Shown here one piece after another: positions 7,257-14,218 of a stretch of DNA of 33,627 nucleotides (its first letter is position 1; every line of letters starts with the position of its first letter). The stretch is from RYN-433 sp036558265 (GTDB lineage Bacteria; Planctomycetota; Phycisphaerae; Tepidisphaerales; Tepidisphaeraceae): positions 1-33,627 of the forward strand of contig DATBFY010000460.1 of assembly GCA_036558265.1 (NCBI GenBank), read 5' to 3'. The notes below the pieces were generated by a model that saw only the letters and a program-made list of their open reading frames with translations, did no database searches and was not told the DNA's origin. Position numbers and translations under genes: made by a program.

Positions 7257-9101
7257 TCAGGTCTTCTGGAAGATCAGGAGGGACCAGGAGGGGAGGTTGA
7301 GGTAGAGGCGGCCGTCGCCGGCGACGAAGCGCGGCCCGCCCGGGTTGCCGGTGGTGATGATGCCGCCGTAGTCGGGGGCCTGGGAGTTGAAGATCTCGCG
7401 CCACGGGCCGGATTCGCCGGCGAGGTTCACGCCGTACTCGCCGAAGGTCCACTGGTTGTCGCTGACGTTGACGACGACCAGGAGGAGGTCTCCGTCGAGC
7501 GAGTAGCGTTTGAAGGCGACCACCTGGTTGGCGTAATCGACGTGGACGACGTTTCCGGCGGGTGAGCGCAGGGCGGGGTGAGCCCAGCGGAGGTTGTTGA
7601 CGTCGGCGACCATGCGGCGCATGGGCATGGCCGTGGGGTCGCCCATGCGGGCCCAGTCGATGCGGTGCTCGCCGCGGGCCGGGTCGGGGTCCCAGTAGCC
7701 GTCCAGGTGGGATTCGCTGCCCATGAAGAGCATGGCGGTGCCGGGCAGCGTGACGTTGAGGGCCCAGGCCAGGCGCGCCTTGGCCAGGGCGTAGCCGTTG
7801 GCGCGGCCCCCGAAGCGCTCGACGAGGTAGCGTTTTTCCAGGTGGGACCCGTCGTCGTCGTGGATCTGGTCGTGGGAGCCGAGGAGGTAGCGGAGGGATC
7901 GCCAGGGGTCGGGATTCTTGAAGTCGCCGATCAGGCGGAGCAGGTTGTTGACCGCGTCGTTGCCGGAGAGGGCGCCATAGGCCTGGTCGTAGCCGGCGAG
8001 GTCCCAGGTGGCGTGGAAGCCGAGGTTGGCGAAGGGGTCGAGCGGGGCGGCGGCGCTCTCGAAGTCGCCGGGGTTGTACTCGGCGATCAGGTACTTGTCG
8101 GGGAACTCGTTGCGCAAGGCCCAGACGATGTGGCGGACGGCGTCGTCGGGGAGGAACTGGACGGCGTCGAAGCGCAGGCCGTCGGCGCGGTAGTCGCGGA
8201 GGAACATGCGGGCGTTGTCGAGGAAGAAGTCTTTGACCTCGCGGCGCCAGGTGGCGAAGCCGCAGCCGAAGCGGGTGTCGTGGCCGTTCTCGTGATAGAT
8301 GCCGCCGCCGCCGCCGCACGAGCCGTAGTAGTTGCCGTCGTAGCGCCAGTAGCGGTTGTCGTTGACGGCGCCGTGGTTGTAGACGACGTCGAAGATGACC
8401 GCCAGGCCCTTGCGGTGGGCCTGGTCGATCAACTCGAGCAGTTCCTCGACGGCGCGGTCGGGGCGGGTGGCGTAGGCGTCCTCGGGGGCGAACATGTCGG
8501 CCGGGCCGTAGCCGACGCCGACGTCGCCCATGAACTCGCCGATGGGGAGCAGCGCCAGGCCGTTGAAGCCCAGGTCGCGGATATAGCCGAGCTTCTCGAC
8601 GACGTTCTTGAAGGACGCGGTGCGATCGGGGCTCTTGACGGGGAATGCGGTCACGTCGTTGAGGCCGGCGAAGGAGCCGACGTGGAGCTGGTAGAGGATG
8701 AAGTTCTCGAAGCGGGGCGTGGCAAACGGCGGGCGGACGGACTGGTCGAAGGGGGCGATGACGAAGCCTGAGGCGCTGGCGGCCGAGTTCTCGACCTGCA
8801 GGGCGCGGGCGTCGGCGCGGCGCCAGATCCGGGAGTCGTCGTTGCCCGGGCCGCCGCCGACGTTCTCGATCAGGTAGCGGTACTTGTCGAGGTGTTTGAC
8901 GACGCCGGCGGGGACATCGGTGGACCAGTTGCCGTTGCCCTCTGGGGCGAGGTCGATGGGCGGCGTGCCGGGCGGCGTGAAGTCGCCTTCGAGTTGGACG
9001 GATCGGGCGAAGGGTGCCCAGACGCGGAAGCGGCAGATGCCGCCGCCGTTGGGGTAGAGGAGGGAGCCCATGCCGTCGTTGTGGGATGCGGGGGTGGGCA
9101 T
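7257..9101 (-). CDS. GH13 alpha-amylase family enzyme, branching-enzyme/trehalohydrolase-like
   Basis: 614 aa from ATG 9101. An N-terminal CBM48-like beta domain (CRFRVWAPFARSVQLEGDF) precedes a GH13 barrel. The four conserved regions are visible: DVVYNH (238-243), GLRFDAV with nucleophile Asp312, IAEYNP with acid/base Glu341, and LLGSHDQ with His410-Asp411. A C-terminal beta domain follows. The barrel entry ILYQLHVGSFAG and the GYGPADMFAPEDAY stretch resemble trehalohydrolase and isoamylase-type enzymes as well as glycogen branching enzymes, so the exact reaction on alpha-1,4-glucan is uncertain. The frame stays open upstream to 9605, but that part is low-complexity and Arg/Pro-rich without homology. 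AGGAA lies rather far (about 15 nt) from the chosen start. Confidence 0.85.
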   Translation of the reverse strand: MPTPASHNDGMGSLLYPNGGGICRFRVWAPFARSVQLEGDFTPPGTPPIDLAPEGNGNWSTDVPAGVVKHLDKYRYLIENVGGGPGNDDSRIWRRADARALQVENSAASASGFVIAPFDQSVRPPFATPRFENFILYQLHVGSFAGLNDVTAFPVKSPDRTASFKNVVEKLGYIRDLGFNGLALLPIGEFMGDVGVGYGPADMFAPEDAYATRPDRAVEELLELIDQAHRKGLAVIFDVVYNHGAVNDNRYWRYDGNYYGSCGGGGGIYHENGHDTRFGCGFATWRREVKDFFLDNARMFLRDYRADGLRFDAVQFLPDDAVRHIVWALRNEFPDKYLIAEYNPGDFESAAAPLDPFANLGFHATWDLAGYDQAYGALSGNDAVNNLLRLIGDFKNPDPWRSLRYLLGSHDQIHDDDGSHLEKRYLVERFGGRANGYALAKARLAWALNVTLPGTAMLFMGSESHLDGYWDPDPARGEHRIDWARMGDPTAMPMRRMVADVNNLRWAHPALRSPAGNVVHVDYANQVVAFKRYSLDGDLLLVVVNVSDNQWTFGEYGVNLAGESGPWREIFNSQAPDYGGIITTGNPGGPRFVAGDGRLYLNLPSWSLLIFQKT

Positions 9102-9158
9102 GATGTGGAACGGGTTCCTCGTTGGGGTGGTGTGGTTGATGCGTTTTGTTGTTGGAAA

Positions 9159-9180
9159 GCTAGCCGCTGAAGCCGCTAGC
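9159..9180. repeat. near-palindrome upstream of GH13 gene
   Basis: GCTAGC at both ends flanks CGCTGAAGCC, so the 22-nt block is nearly its own reverse complement. It sits 58 bp upstream of the GH13 start on that gene's template side. It could be an operator or a dispersed repeat remnant; nothing here decides. Confidence 0.45.
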
Positions 9181-9332
9181 CCGCAAGGCGGCGGAGTCGT
9201 CGTCGAGGGTTTTGCGCGACGTGTGGGTCTGACCGTTGGGCGACACGTCGGAGTGGGGTCCGGCCCGCGGGCGCGATACGGGTGGAGTGGCGAGGTACAT
9301 TCGGACGTAGGCTGAGCTTCTTGATTTGATTT

Positions 9333-9460
9333 ATCGGGCTGACGCTCCTGCCGCGGTCGCCGCTTGCGCATTTCGCCGGGGCGCGGGTGGCGGGGTGTGT
9401 GGCGGTGCTGGTTCTGGCGAAATGCTCCAGCGGCGGGGGTCACGAGGACGCCACGGCGCG
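9333..9460. repeat. intergenic repeat, copy 1
   Basis: Block 9333-9380 matches 10253-10300 at 47 of 48 positions. Block 9412-9460 matches 10330-10378 at 47 of 49. A diverged 31-nt spacer lies between. Inside, GCATTTCGCC and GGCGAAATGC form a 10-bp perfect inverted repeat that extends imperfectly outward (AGCGGCG on both arms). Each copy precedes a zinc-ribbon paralog. No open frame is conserved between copies beyond a short stretch, so it looks like a noncoding MITE- or REP-like element. Confidence 0.85.
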
Positions 9461-9568
9461 CGGCGGGTGGGCAGGCGAGTTGTGCGCGTCCCCGGCGCGA
9501 GGGAATGTCGGCGCGAGGCGCGCTGGTCTGAGCCCGCGCGAGACGCGGGATCGCGGCCGCGAGTGCAG

Positions 9569-9574
9569 TACAAT
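9569..9574 (+). promoter_or_regulatory. -10 box of zinc-ribbon gene A
   Basis: TACAAT ends 8 nt before the ATG at 9583, too close for a leader with a ribosome binding site. The preceding GAGTGCAG resembles the GGAGTGYGG that precedes the other paralogs' boxes. Confidence 0.6.
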
Positions 9575-9582
9575 TGTTTGGC

Positions 9583-10218
9583 ATGGAGCGCCTGCTTCGG
9601 ATCATGCAGAGCGTTGGTGTGGCGATATCCCTCCTGATATGCCTGGCGGTGGCGTTGCTGTGGCTTGGCGGCTATCCCGGGTTCACGAAGTGCGCATTGC
9701 ATCTGAGGCCCACCGAACCAATAACCCAGACGACCTTCCGCGTGGGGACCGTTGCCAGCCGTATCTTTTTCGACATCGAACGCACGGCGGTCGAAGAGTC
9801 GCCGAAAGGATTCGAGTTCCCCAGGCCTGGGTTCGCGATGGAGTCGGGTCCACCTTCCTCGCGTGACGTGCCCGACTTGATCCCTCAAACAGGTCAGCAA
9901 TCGTTCTGGGGAACGCTCGGGTTCGCGGCGATGCATCGGGTCAACCGCGACCGGGAGATACGGAATGGTGAGAATTGGATTGACCTGTCACATGGCCCGC
10001 TCGTCCTGCGGGATGTACGACGCGTATGGTTGCCCTGCTGGATCATACTGGCGGCTATGGGTGCACTGGCCGTTTTGATCTTGCGCCCGGTGATCAGGGC
10101 CATGCGGCGCGGGAACCGGTTGACTCAAACTCACTGCTCCACATGCGGCTACGACCTTCGGGCGACGCCGGAGCGATGTCCGGAGTGCGGGAGTGTTGCG
10201 CGTGAAGTGGCAAGCTGA
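9583..10218 (+). CDS. zinc-ribbon membrane protein A
   Basis: 211 aa, function unknown. A short basic start (MERLLRIMQ) leads into helix 1 (VGVAISLLICLAVALLWLGG). A variable middle domain follows, containing the WGTLGFAAMHR motif shared with paralogs. Helix 2 is VWLPCWIILAAMGALAVLIL, then a basic linker and the C-terminal ribbon CSTCGYDLRATPERCPECG with four cysteines. The predicted topology puts ribbon and N-terminus in the cytoplasm and the middle domain outside. This architecture is abundant in Phycisphaerae and uncharacterised. The start ATG 9583 was chosen over TTG 9574 because it matches the paralogs' MRRLLRI-like opening. The ribbon continues CGSVARE, so unlike B it does not encode a downstream -10 box. 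Confidence 0.8.
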   Translation: MERLLRIMQSVGVAISLLICLAVALLWLGGYPGFTKCALHLRPTEPITQTTFRVGTVASRIFFDIERTAVEESPKGFEFPRPGFAMESGPPSSRDVPDLIPQTGQQSFWGTLGFAAMHRVNRDREIRNGENWIDLSHGPLVLRDVRRVWLPCWIILAAMGALAVLILRPVIRAMRRGNRLTQTHCSTCGYDLRATPERCPECGSVAREVAS

Positions 10219-10252
10219 GTTCGGATGACCGCAGAGCTTTACGTTTTGGTTC

Positions 10253-10378
10253 ATCGGGCTGACGCTCCTGCCACGGTCGCCGCTTGCGCATTTCGCCGGG
10301 CGGGCGGGGTGCGCGGCGCGCTGGTTCCGTTCTGGCGAAATGCTCCAGCGGCGGGGGTTACGTGGACGCCACGGCGCG
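10253..10378. repeat. intergenic repeat, copy 2
   Basis: Second copy of the element at 9333-9460: two blocks of 48 and 49 nt, about 97% identical to copy 1, around a 29-nt divergent spacer. It keeps the GCATTTCGCC / GGCGAAATGC inverted repeat. It starts 34 bp after the stop of gene A and lies upstream of gene B. Confidence 0.85.
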
Positions 10379-10465
10379 GGGTGCGTTGGGCGGGACGCGC
10401 CGGCCCGGGCAGCGGTTCGACAGCCGGCGATGCCGCGGCCCCCCCGGGCGGCTGCCGGAATGCGG

Positions 10466-10471
10466 TACAAT
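10466..10471 (+). promoter_or_regulatory. -10 box of zinc-ribbon gene B inside a ribbon remnant
   Basis: TACAAT ends 9 nt before the GTG at 10481. The preceding bases, read in the frame of 10455-10484, give LPECGTMSTA and a stop, a decayed copy of the paralogs' CPECGTI ending. Confidence 0.6.
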
Positions 10472-10480
10472 GTCCACGGC

Positions 10481-11002
10481 GTGAAAGGCCCGCTCCGCAT
10501 CCTGTTATATGCGATGACCGCGACGATGATCCTGGTTGTCGTCGCGGCCGCGGGCCTGTGGCTTTGGAGCGCGTGGGGCACCGTTCCGCCGTTGTGGGAT
10601 CGGCCGCAGGGAGCAGTCGCGCGGCGGATCACCGTCGAAGGCGCGGCGCTGGTCGTGCACTCGGAGTGGGCAAGGCGGCCGATGGCTTTGAATGCCAACA
10701 CGCGCGCGATGCTCGTGCCGTTGTCGCGCCAAGACGCGTGGGGATTCTCGCGGGCGCGGTCGTCCTGGGTGCCGGAGACGACGGCGGGCGTGCGGCTGCC
10801 CGGCAGCTTCGGGACGATCCAGGAGACGCGGGTGTCGCTGGTCTGGCCGATGCTGATCGCGGGGTTCGGGGCGGCGTGGCTGCTGCGTCAGGTCAGCAGG
10901 CGGGCGCGGCCGGCGCCGACCGGGATTTGCCGGCAGTGTGGTTATGACCTTCGCGCGACGCCGGAGCGGTGCCCGGAGTGTGGTACGATCGCGAAGGCAT
11001 GA
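10481..11002 (+). CDS. zinc-ribbon membrane protein B
   Basis: 173 aa from GTG 10481; other in-frame starts are ATG 10512 (inside helix 1) or upstream ATGs with no matching N-terminus. MKGPLRILLYAM leads into helix 1 (TATMILVVVAAAGLWLWS). The middle domain is short and lacks a clear LGF motif. Helix 2 is VSLVWPMLIAGFGAAWLL, and the ribbon is CRQCGYDLRATPERCPECGTIAKA. The last codons overlap the next paralog: its TGA shares ATGA with the start of gene C. The Gly-Thr-Ile codons of its ribbon form TACGAT, which is positioned as the -10 box of gene C. Function unknown. Confidence 0.78.
   Translation: MKGPLRILLYAMTATMILVVVAAAGLWLWSAWGTVPPLWDRPQGAVARRITVEGAALVVHSEWARRPMALNANTRAMLVPLSRQDAWGFSRARSSWVPETTAGVRLPGSFGTIQETRVSLVWPMLIAGFGAAWLLRQVSRRARPAPTGICRQCGYDLRATPERCPECGTIAKA
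10984..10989 (+). promoter_or_regulatory. -10 box of gene C within ribbon codons of gene B
   Basis: GGTACGATC encodes Gly-Thr-Ile of gene B's CPECGTI and contains TACGAT ending 9 nt before the ATG of gene C. Confidence 0.55.
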
Positions 11003-11556
11003 GACGACTGCTTCGGATCCTGTTGAACGTCGCGACGGTGGTGTCGCTCGTGCTGTGCGCGGCCACGGTCGTTGTGTGGGTGCGTTCGTGCTGGCGGATC
11101 GATGAACTCCAAATCCTGTCCGCGGACCACCACGAGGCGATCCACACGTATCCGCACGGCATCTGGTTCGTCCTGGGCACCAATCTCCCGGATTGGCCGG
11201 GGACGACCTGGCAGTCCCGACCGGTCGTACCGGGCACGTGGTTCGGTCAGTTCGACCGGTTCTTGATCCCGACCGTGCAGCGAACGACGCGTCCGTTCGA
11301 TAAGCAGGACTATTACCGTTTCCTCGGGTTCGTCTACGCCGACGCACAATATCCATCTACCATGCGGACCAGCCGCAATCGGTATGTTGGGGTACCGCTC
11401 TACTTCGTGCTGATCCTCACGATCGCACTGCCGGCGGTCCGCCTGTGGAAACGGTCGCGGCGTCCTCGTCCTGGGACGTGCGCCAGGTGCGGGTATGACC
11501 TGCGCGCGACGCCCGAGCGCTGTCCGGAGTGTGGCCAGGTTCGGTGCCCCCCTTAA
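10999..11556 (+). CDS. zinc-ribbon membrane protein C
   Basis: 185 aa. The opening MRRLLRILLNVATVVSLVLC is very close to those of paralogs D, E and F on the other strand. Helix 1 covers about residues 8-28. The middle domain is exposed and contains FLGFVYAD. Helix 2 is VPLYFVLILTIALPAVRLW, followed by the basic stretch KRSRRPRP and the ribbon CARCGYDLRATPERCPECGQVRCPP. Its ATG overlaps the TGA of gene B (ATGA), so translation may also be coupled. As the last gene of its array its ribbon reads CGQV, and no TACAAT-like box is formed. It converges on the DUF3179 gene 29 bp away. Function unknown. Confidence 0.8.
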   Translation: MRRLLRILLNVATVVSLVLCAATVVVWVRSCWRIDELQILSADHHEAIHTYPHGIWFVLGTNLPDWPGTTWQSRPVVPGTWFGQFDRFLIPTVQRTTRPFDKQDYYRFLGFVYADAQYPSTMRTSRNRYVGVPLYFVLILTIALPAVRLWKRSRRPRPGTCARCGYDLRATPERCPECGQVRCPP

Positions 11557-11585
11557 ATCGTTGGCATGCCGGTTGGCTGTGACGC

Positions 11586-12764
11586 TCAGGGGATCTTGAG
11601 GACCCCCAGCCCCGCGGCGTACGACTTGAGCGTCCCGTAGGGCAGGTCCTCCTCGACGCTCACCGATTTCAGCACCTCGCCCTTGGCGTAGCCGTCCACG
11701 CAATGGCCGTCCCAGGTCCAGAGCGAGCCGGTGTCGGCGTCCGTGAACGCCACTTCTGGTTTCGCGGAGATGGCCTTCCGCTTGAACCGCGGGAATAGGT
11801 CCCCCGACACCGCACGGTTAAAGACCCGCACCCGCCCTGCGCCGCGCTCGCGGAAGACCAGCAGGTTGGCGCCGCCCGCCACCAGGTTCAAGGGCTCGCC
11901 GTCGCGCGCGATTTTGCTGATCTGCACGACCACGGGTTGGGGCGTCCCCAGAAGCGCGACCTTCGTCTCGGCCGGCAGGTCCATCTTCACCGGCCGAAGC
12001 GGGAAGTGCGGTTGGATCCGCTCGGCCGGCGCCAGTGCCGTCGCCAAGACCTGCGTGTCCGGGTACTGCGTCCGCCACTCGCGCCAACTCAGGCGATGGG
12101 TTTCGATCGCCTTGGTGAAGCCGTCCGGCCGCTCGCCGTTCAGGGTCGTCCCCGTGAAGGCGTTGATGAACTGCCCGATCCGCGAGTTGTACAGCAGCAG
12201 CGCGTCGGCCGGCATCGAGACGATGTCCATCTCGCGCGGCTTGATCGTGTTGTCCACCACGAACGCCTGCGCCCGGCCGGCGTAGGGCGAATACATCACG
12301 ATCAGGCGCTTGTCGGCCTCCGCATGAACGACCACCGGCGCCAGGGTCAGCGCGCCGGTCGGGTAGGCGTACGGCTGGCCGTCGAGCACCAGGCCGATCA
12401 CTTGCGCATCGTTTTTGAGGTGAGTCGCCTTTTCCATCCCGACAAAGGGCGGGTTGTCCAGGATCGCCATCCGCCGAACCGGGCCCCCCGCGAACCGCTG
12501 GTACATCAGGAAGAGCACCGGCATGAGCACCAGCAGCCAGAAGGCGCTGCGCCGCCCGGCGGTCACCATTCCGATCAGCGTCAGGCAAAGCGCCAGCGAC
12601 AGCGTGAGCATTGGCCACTGCACGCGGCGGGCGAGCACGATCCAGTCCAGGCCGCTGGGGTACTTCGCCAGCGCCGGGTGCGTGCCGAACGCGACGACGG
12701 TCGCGCTGGCCAGCGCCAGCGTCGCCAGGAGCAGCGTCACGAGGAATCGCACCACGGGCTTCAC
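11586..12764 (-). CDS. DUF3179 domain membrane protein
   Basis: 392 aa from GTG 12764. Three hydrophobic segments come first (FLVTLLLATLALASATVVAF; WPMLTLSLALCLTLIG; AFWLLVLMPVLFLMYQ). A DUF3179 domain follows: DDAQVIGLVLDGQPYAYPTGAL-type opening, then LIVMYSPYAGRAQAF, a LLYNSRIGQF segment and the terminal DTGSLWTWDGHCVDGYAKG. The usual CPLC cysteines after the VTY strand are replaced by SPYAG, as in a divergent branch. Function of the family is unknown. TATATC at 12765-12770 touches GTG 12764 but lies 9 nt before GTG 12755, so by the spacing seen at other genes here 12755 may be the real start. ATG 12824 would add 20 residues. Confidence 0.78.
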   Translation of the reverse strand: MKPVVRFLVTLLLATLALASATVVAFGTHPALAKYPSGLDWIVLARRVQWPMLTLSLALCLTLIGMVTAGRRSAFWLLVLMPVLFLMYQRFAGGPVRRMAILDNPPFVGMEKATHLKNDAQVIGLVLDGQPYAYPTGALTLAPVVVHAEADKRLIVMYSPYAGRAQAFVVDNTIKPREMDIVSMPADALLLYNSRIGQFINAFTGTTLNGERPDGFTKAIETHRLSWREWRTQYPDTQVLATALAPAERIQPHFPLRPVKMDLPAETKVALLGTPQPVVVQISKIARDGEPLNLVAGGANLLVFRERGAGRVRVFNRAVSGDLFPRFKRKAISAKPEVAFTDADTGSLWTWDGHCVDGYAKGEVLKSVSVEEDLPYGTLKSYAAGLGVLKIP

Positions 12765-12770
12765 GATATA
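12765..12770 (-). promoter_or_regulatory. possible -10 box of the DUF3179 gene
   Basis: On the minus strand GGTATATC ends 9 nt before an in-frame GTG at 12755, the same geometry as the zinc-ribbon promoters. It implies a start three codons downstream of the annotated one. Confidence 0.35.
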
Positions 12771-13014
12771 CCCAGCATCGGCACGATGCGAGCCCGGAGA
12801 TCGCAGCAAGGGTTGCCCGTACATCTCGCGGGGCGCGGGCCCCAGCGTCAGGATGGACGCCCGCGACGAGAAACGGAGTGTGATCCGCCCCGCAGACTCC
12901 GCTGGCATGAGGTCGGAATCGACGAGCTGATCCCGGTCCCGTAACAGTCCCATGGGGAGTTCCACGGAAACCGCCGCGGGGCCGGCCGGACGCAACGGCT
13001 GGCTGACTGGCGCA

Positions 13015-13032
13015 TGTGACATAGTTGTCACA
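13015..13032. promoter_or_regulatory. palindromic operator candidate upstream of ABC ATPase
   Basis: TGTGACATAGTTGTCACA has perfect 7-bp arms (TGTGACA / TGTCACA) around TAGT. It sits where the -35 region of the TACAAT promoter at 13038 would be, a typical place for a dimeric regulator. The regulator is unknown. Confidence 0.5.
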
Positions 13033-13037
13033 ACAGG

Positions 13038-13043
13038 TACAAT
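13038..13043 (+). promoter_or_regulatory. -10 box of the ABC ATPase gene
   Basis: AGGTACAAT ends 6 nt before the ATG at 13050; no Shine-Dalgarno fits in between, implying a leaderless or near-leaderless message. Confidence 0.55.
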
Positions 13044-13049
13044 ATATTC

Positions 13050-13778
13050 ATGGCTGTTGTCGCTTCCGTGCAGAATTTGTCGAAGATTTACAGGAAACCC
13101 GGCACGAATGTCGAAGTTGCCGCGCTCCGGTCGATCAATGTCGAATTTATCGAGGGGGAGTACACCGCCATCATGGGCGCCAGCGGCTCGGGCAAGAGCA
13201 CGCTGATGAACATTATCGGGTGTCTGGACCAGTCCACGACCGGCAGCTATGTCCTGGGCGGTGTGGATATCAGCCAACTCGAGGACGACGAATTGTCGGA
13301 GATCCGCAGCCGGCGGATCGGGTTCATCTTCCAGAACTTCAATTTGATCCAGCAGCTCACGGTGCTGGAGAACCTGGAAGTGCCGATGTTTTACCTGGGC
13401 TACTCGCCGGCCCAGCGGCGCAAGCGGGCGATGGAGCTGGCCGACAAGGTGGGACTGACCGAGCGGCTGGATCACCGCCCCATGCAGTTATCGGGCGGTC
13501 AGCAGCAGCGCGTGTGCATCGCGCGGGCGCTGGTGAACGACCCGCTGATCTTATTGGCCGACGAGCCGACGGGGGCGTTGGATTCCAAGACCGGGCAGCA
13601 GATCCTGGCATTGTTTGACGAGATGGTGTCGGACGGCCGGACGATCATCCTGGTCACGCACGACCCGCACGTGGGGCAGCGGGCGCACCGGGTGATCTCG
13701 CTGCACGACGGGCGGGTGGTGAAGGACGAGCGTAACGTGAAGCGCGCCCTGCCCCTGGAAGCCCCGGCCACGCATTAG
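13050..13778 (+). CDS. ABC transporter ATP-binding protein, LolD/MacB type
   Basis: 242 aa ATPase subunit. Walker A is GASGSGKST (43-51), the Q-loop is IFQNFNLI, the signature is LSGGQQQRVCIARAL, Walker B is LILLADEPTGALDS, and the H-loop is LVTHDPH. The ADEPTGALDSKTG wording is typical of the LolD/MacB/FtsE group, which works with FtsX-like permeases in lipoprotein sorting, efflux or cell-envelope signalling. No permease or periplasmic adaptor is adjacent: both neighbours are on the opposite strand. It is therefore an orphan subunit whose partner must be elsewhere. The start ATG 13050 is supported by the close TACAAT box and family alignment. A perfect palindrome just upstream suggests regulation. 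Confidence 0.9.
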   Translation: MAVVASVQNLSKIYRKPGTNVEVAALRSINVEFIEGEYTAIMGASGSGKSTLMNIIGCLDQSTTGSYVLGGVDISQLEDDELSEIRSRRIGFIFQNFNLIQQLTVLENLEVPMFYLGYSPAQRRKRAMELADKVGLTERLDHRPMQLSGGQQQRVCIARALVNDPLILLADEPTGALDSKTGQQILALFDEMVSDGRTIILVTHDPHVGQRAHRVISLHDGRVVKDERNVKRALPLEAPATH

Positions 13779-13797
13779 CGAGCGGGTGTTCGCTCGC
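13778..13797. terminator. hairpin between convergent genes
   Basis: GCGAGCG (13778-13784) and CGCTCGC (13791-13797) pair perfectly over a 6-nt loop immediately after the ABC ATPase stop and before the convergent stop at 13814. There is no T-run, so termination is uncertain. Confidence 0.45.
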
Positions 13798-13813
13798 CGC
13801 GCCCGTACGAGTG

Positions 13814-14218
13814 TCACTTCTTGAGTTGGTACGTCCCCCTCGACGATGCGGTGAAGCGCTTATCCTTGATCAGCGTCTGGTTGACGATGCCTCTGAAGTT
13901 GGCGCTGTTGGAGCGATACCCCAGACTGTGGACGCGGTCCATGATGTCGCCGACCTTCATTGGGCCGCCGGCCTTGGTCAGCACGTGGATGATCGCGTCC
14001 TGGAGGCTGACGGCGTTGCGGGCGCGGATGTGACCGCCCCCGCCCGGGCCCGGGACGTTCCCGCCGGAAATGGTGTAGATCCTGGCGTTCAGGGCATCGA
14101 GCTTGCGTTGGAGCGTGTCGCGGCGGCGGGTGAGGCGATGCACCTCGGTGCGGCGGCTGCTCATCAGGCGCTCGAGCTGCGCGAGCGAGAGTTTATCCAT
14201 GGTTGGGCTGCGGGCCAT
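13814..14218 (-). CDS. small protein with N-terminal coiled coil and HARE-HTH-like C-terminus
   Basis: 134 aa. Residues ~6-50 are charged and heptad-like (LERLMSSRRTEVHRLTRRRD), probably a coiled coil. A Gly/Pro linker (GGNVPGPGGGGHI) follows, then a winged-helix-like domain from about residue 70 (SLQDAIIHVLTKAGGPMKVG, then DIMDRVHSLGYRS and the NFRGIVNQTLIKDKRF / SSRGTYQLKK close). This layout fits HARE-HTH-type domains linked to DNA binding, but the match is by pattern only. The start ATG 14218 is chosen because GGAG lies 7 nt upstream. TTGAAA-17-TAGTAT further upstream gives it a good sigma70-like promoter. It may be a chromatin- or transcription-associated protein. Confidence 0.75.
   Translation of the reverse strand: MARSPTMDKLSLAQLERLMSSRRTEVHRLTRRRDTLQRKLDALNARIYTISGGNVPGPGGGGHIRARNAVSLQDAIIHVLTKAGGPMKVGDIMDRVHSLGYRSNSANFRGIVNQTLIKDKRFTASSRGTYQLKK

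Larger units (their letters stand above)
9102..9582. other. 481-bp intergenic stretch
   Basis: No credible gene on either strand. It holds the upstream region of the GH13 gene, a near-palindrome at 9159-9180, the first copy of the ~130-bp repeat at 9333-9460, and the promoter of zinc-ribbon gene A at 9569-9574. Confidence 0.6.

Noticed and set aside
7578..8771. 397-aa plus-strand open frame
   Set aside because: Antisense of the GH13 gene, whose catalytic motifs are all on the minus strand.
9102..9605. N-terminal extension of the GH13 frame
   Set aside because: Arg/Pro/Thr-rich translation across repeat copy 1, no homology; CBM48 begins after ATG 9101.
9333..10378. Insertion sequence
   Set aside because: No transposase frame, no terminal direct repeats found; called an intergenic repeat only.
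10284..10484. 66-aa frame ending LPECGTMSTA as a small gene
   Set aside because: Most of it lies in the repeat element; only the last residues resemble a ribbon, so it is a remnant, not a gene.
12765..13475. N-terminal half of the long DUF3179 frame
   Set aside because: It is antisense to the ABC ATPase; the membrane helices start only after 12764.
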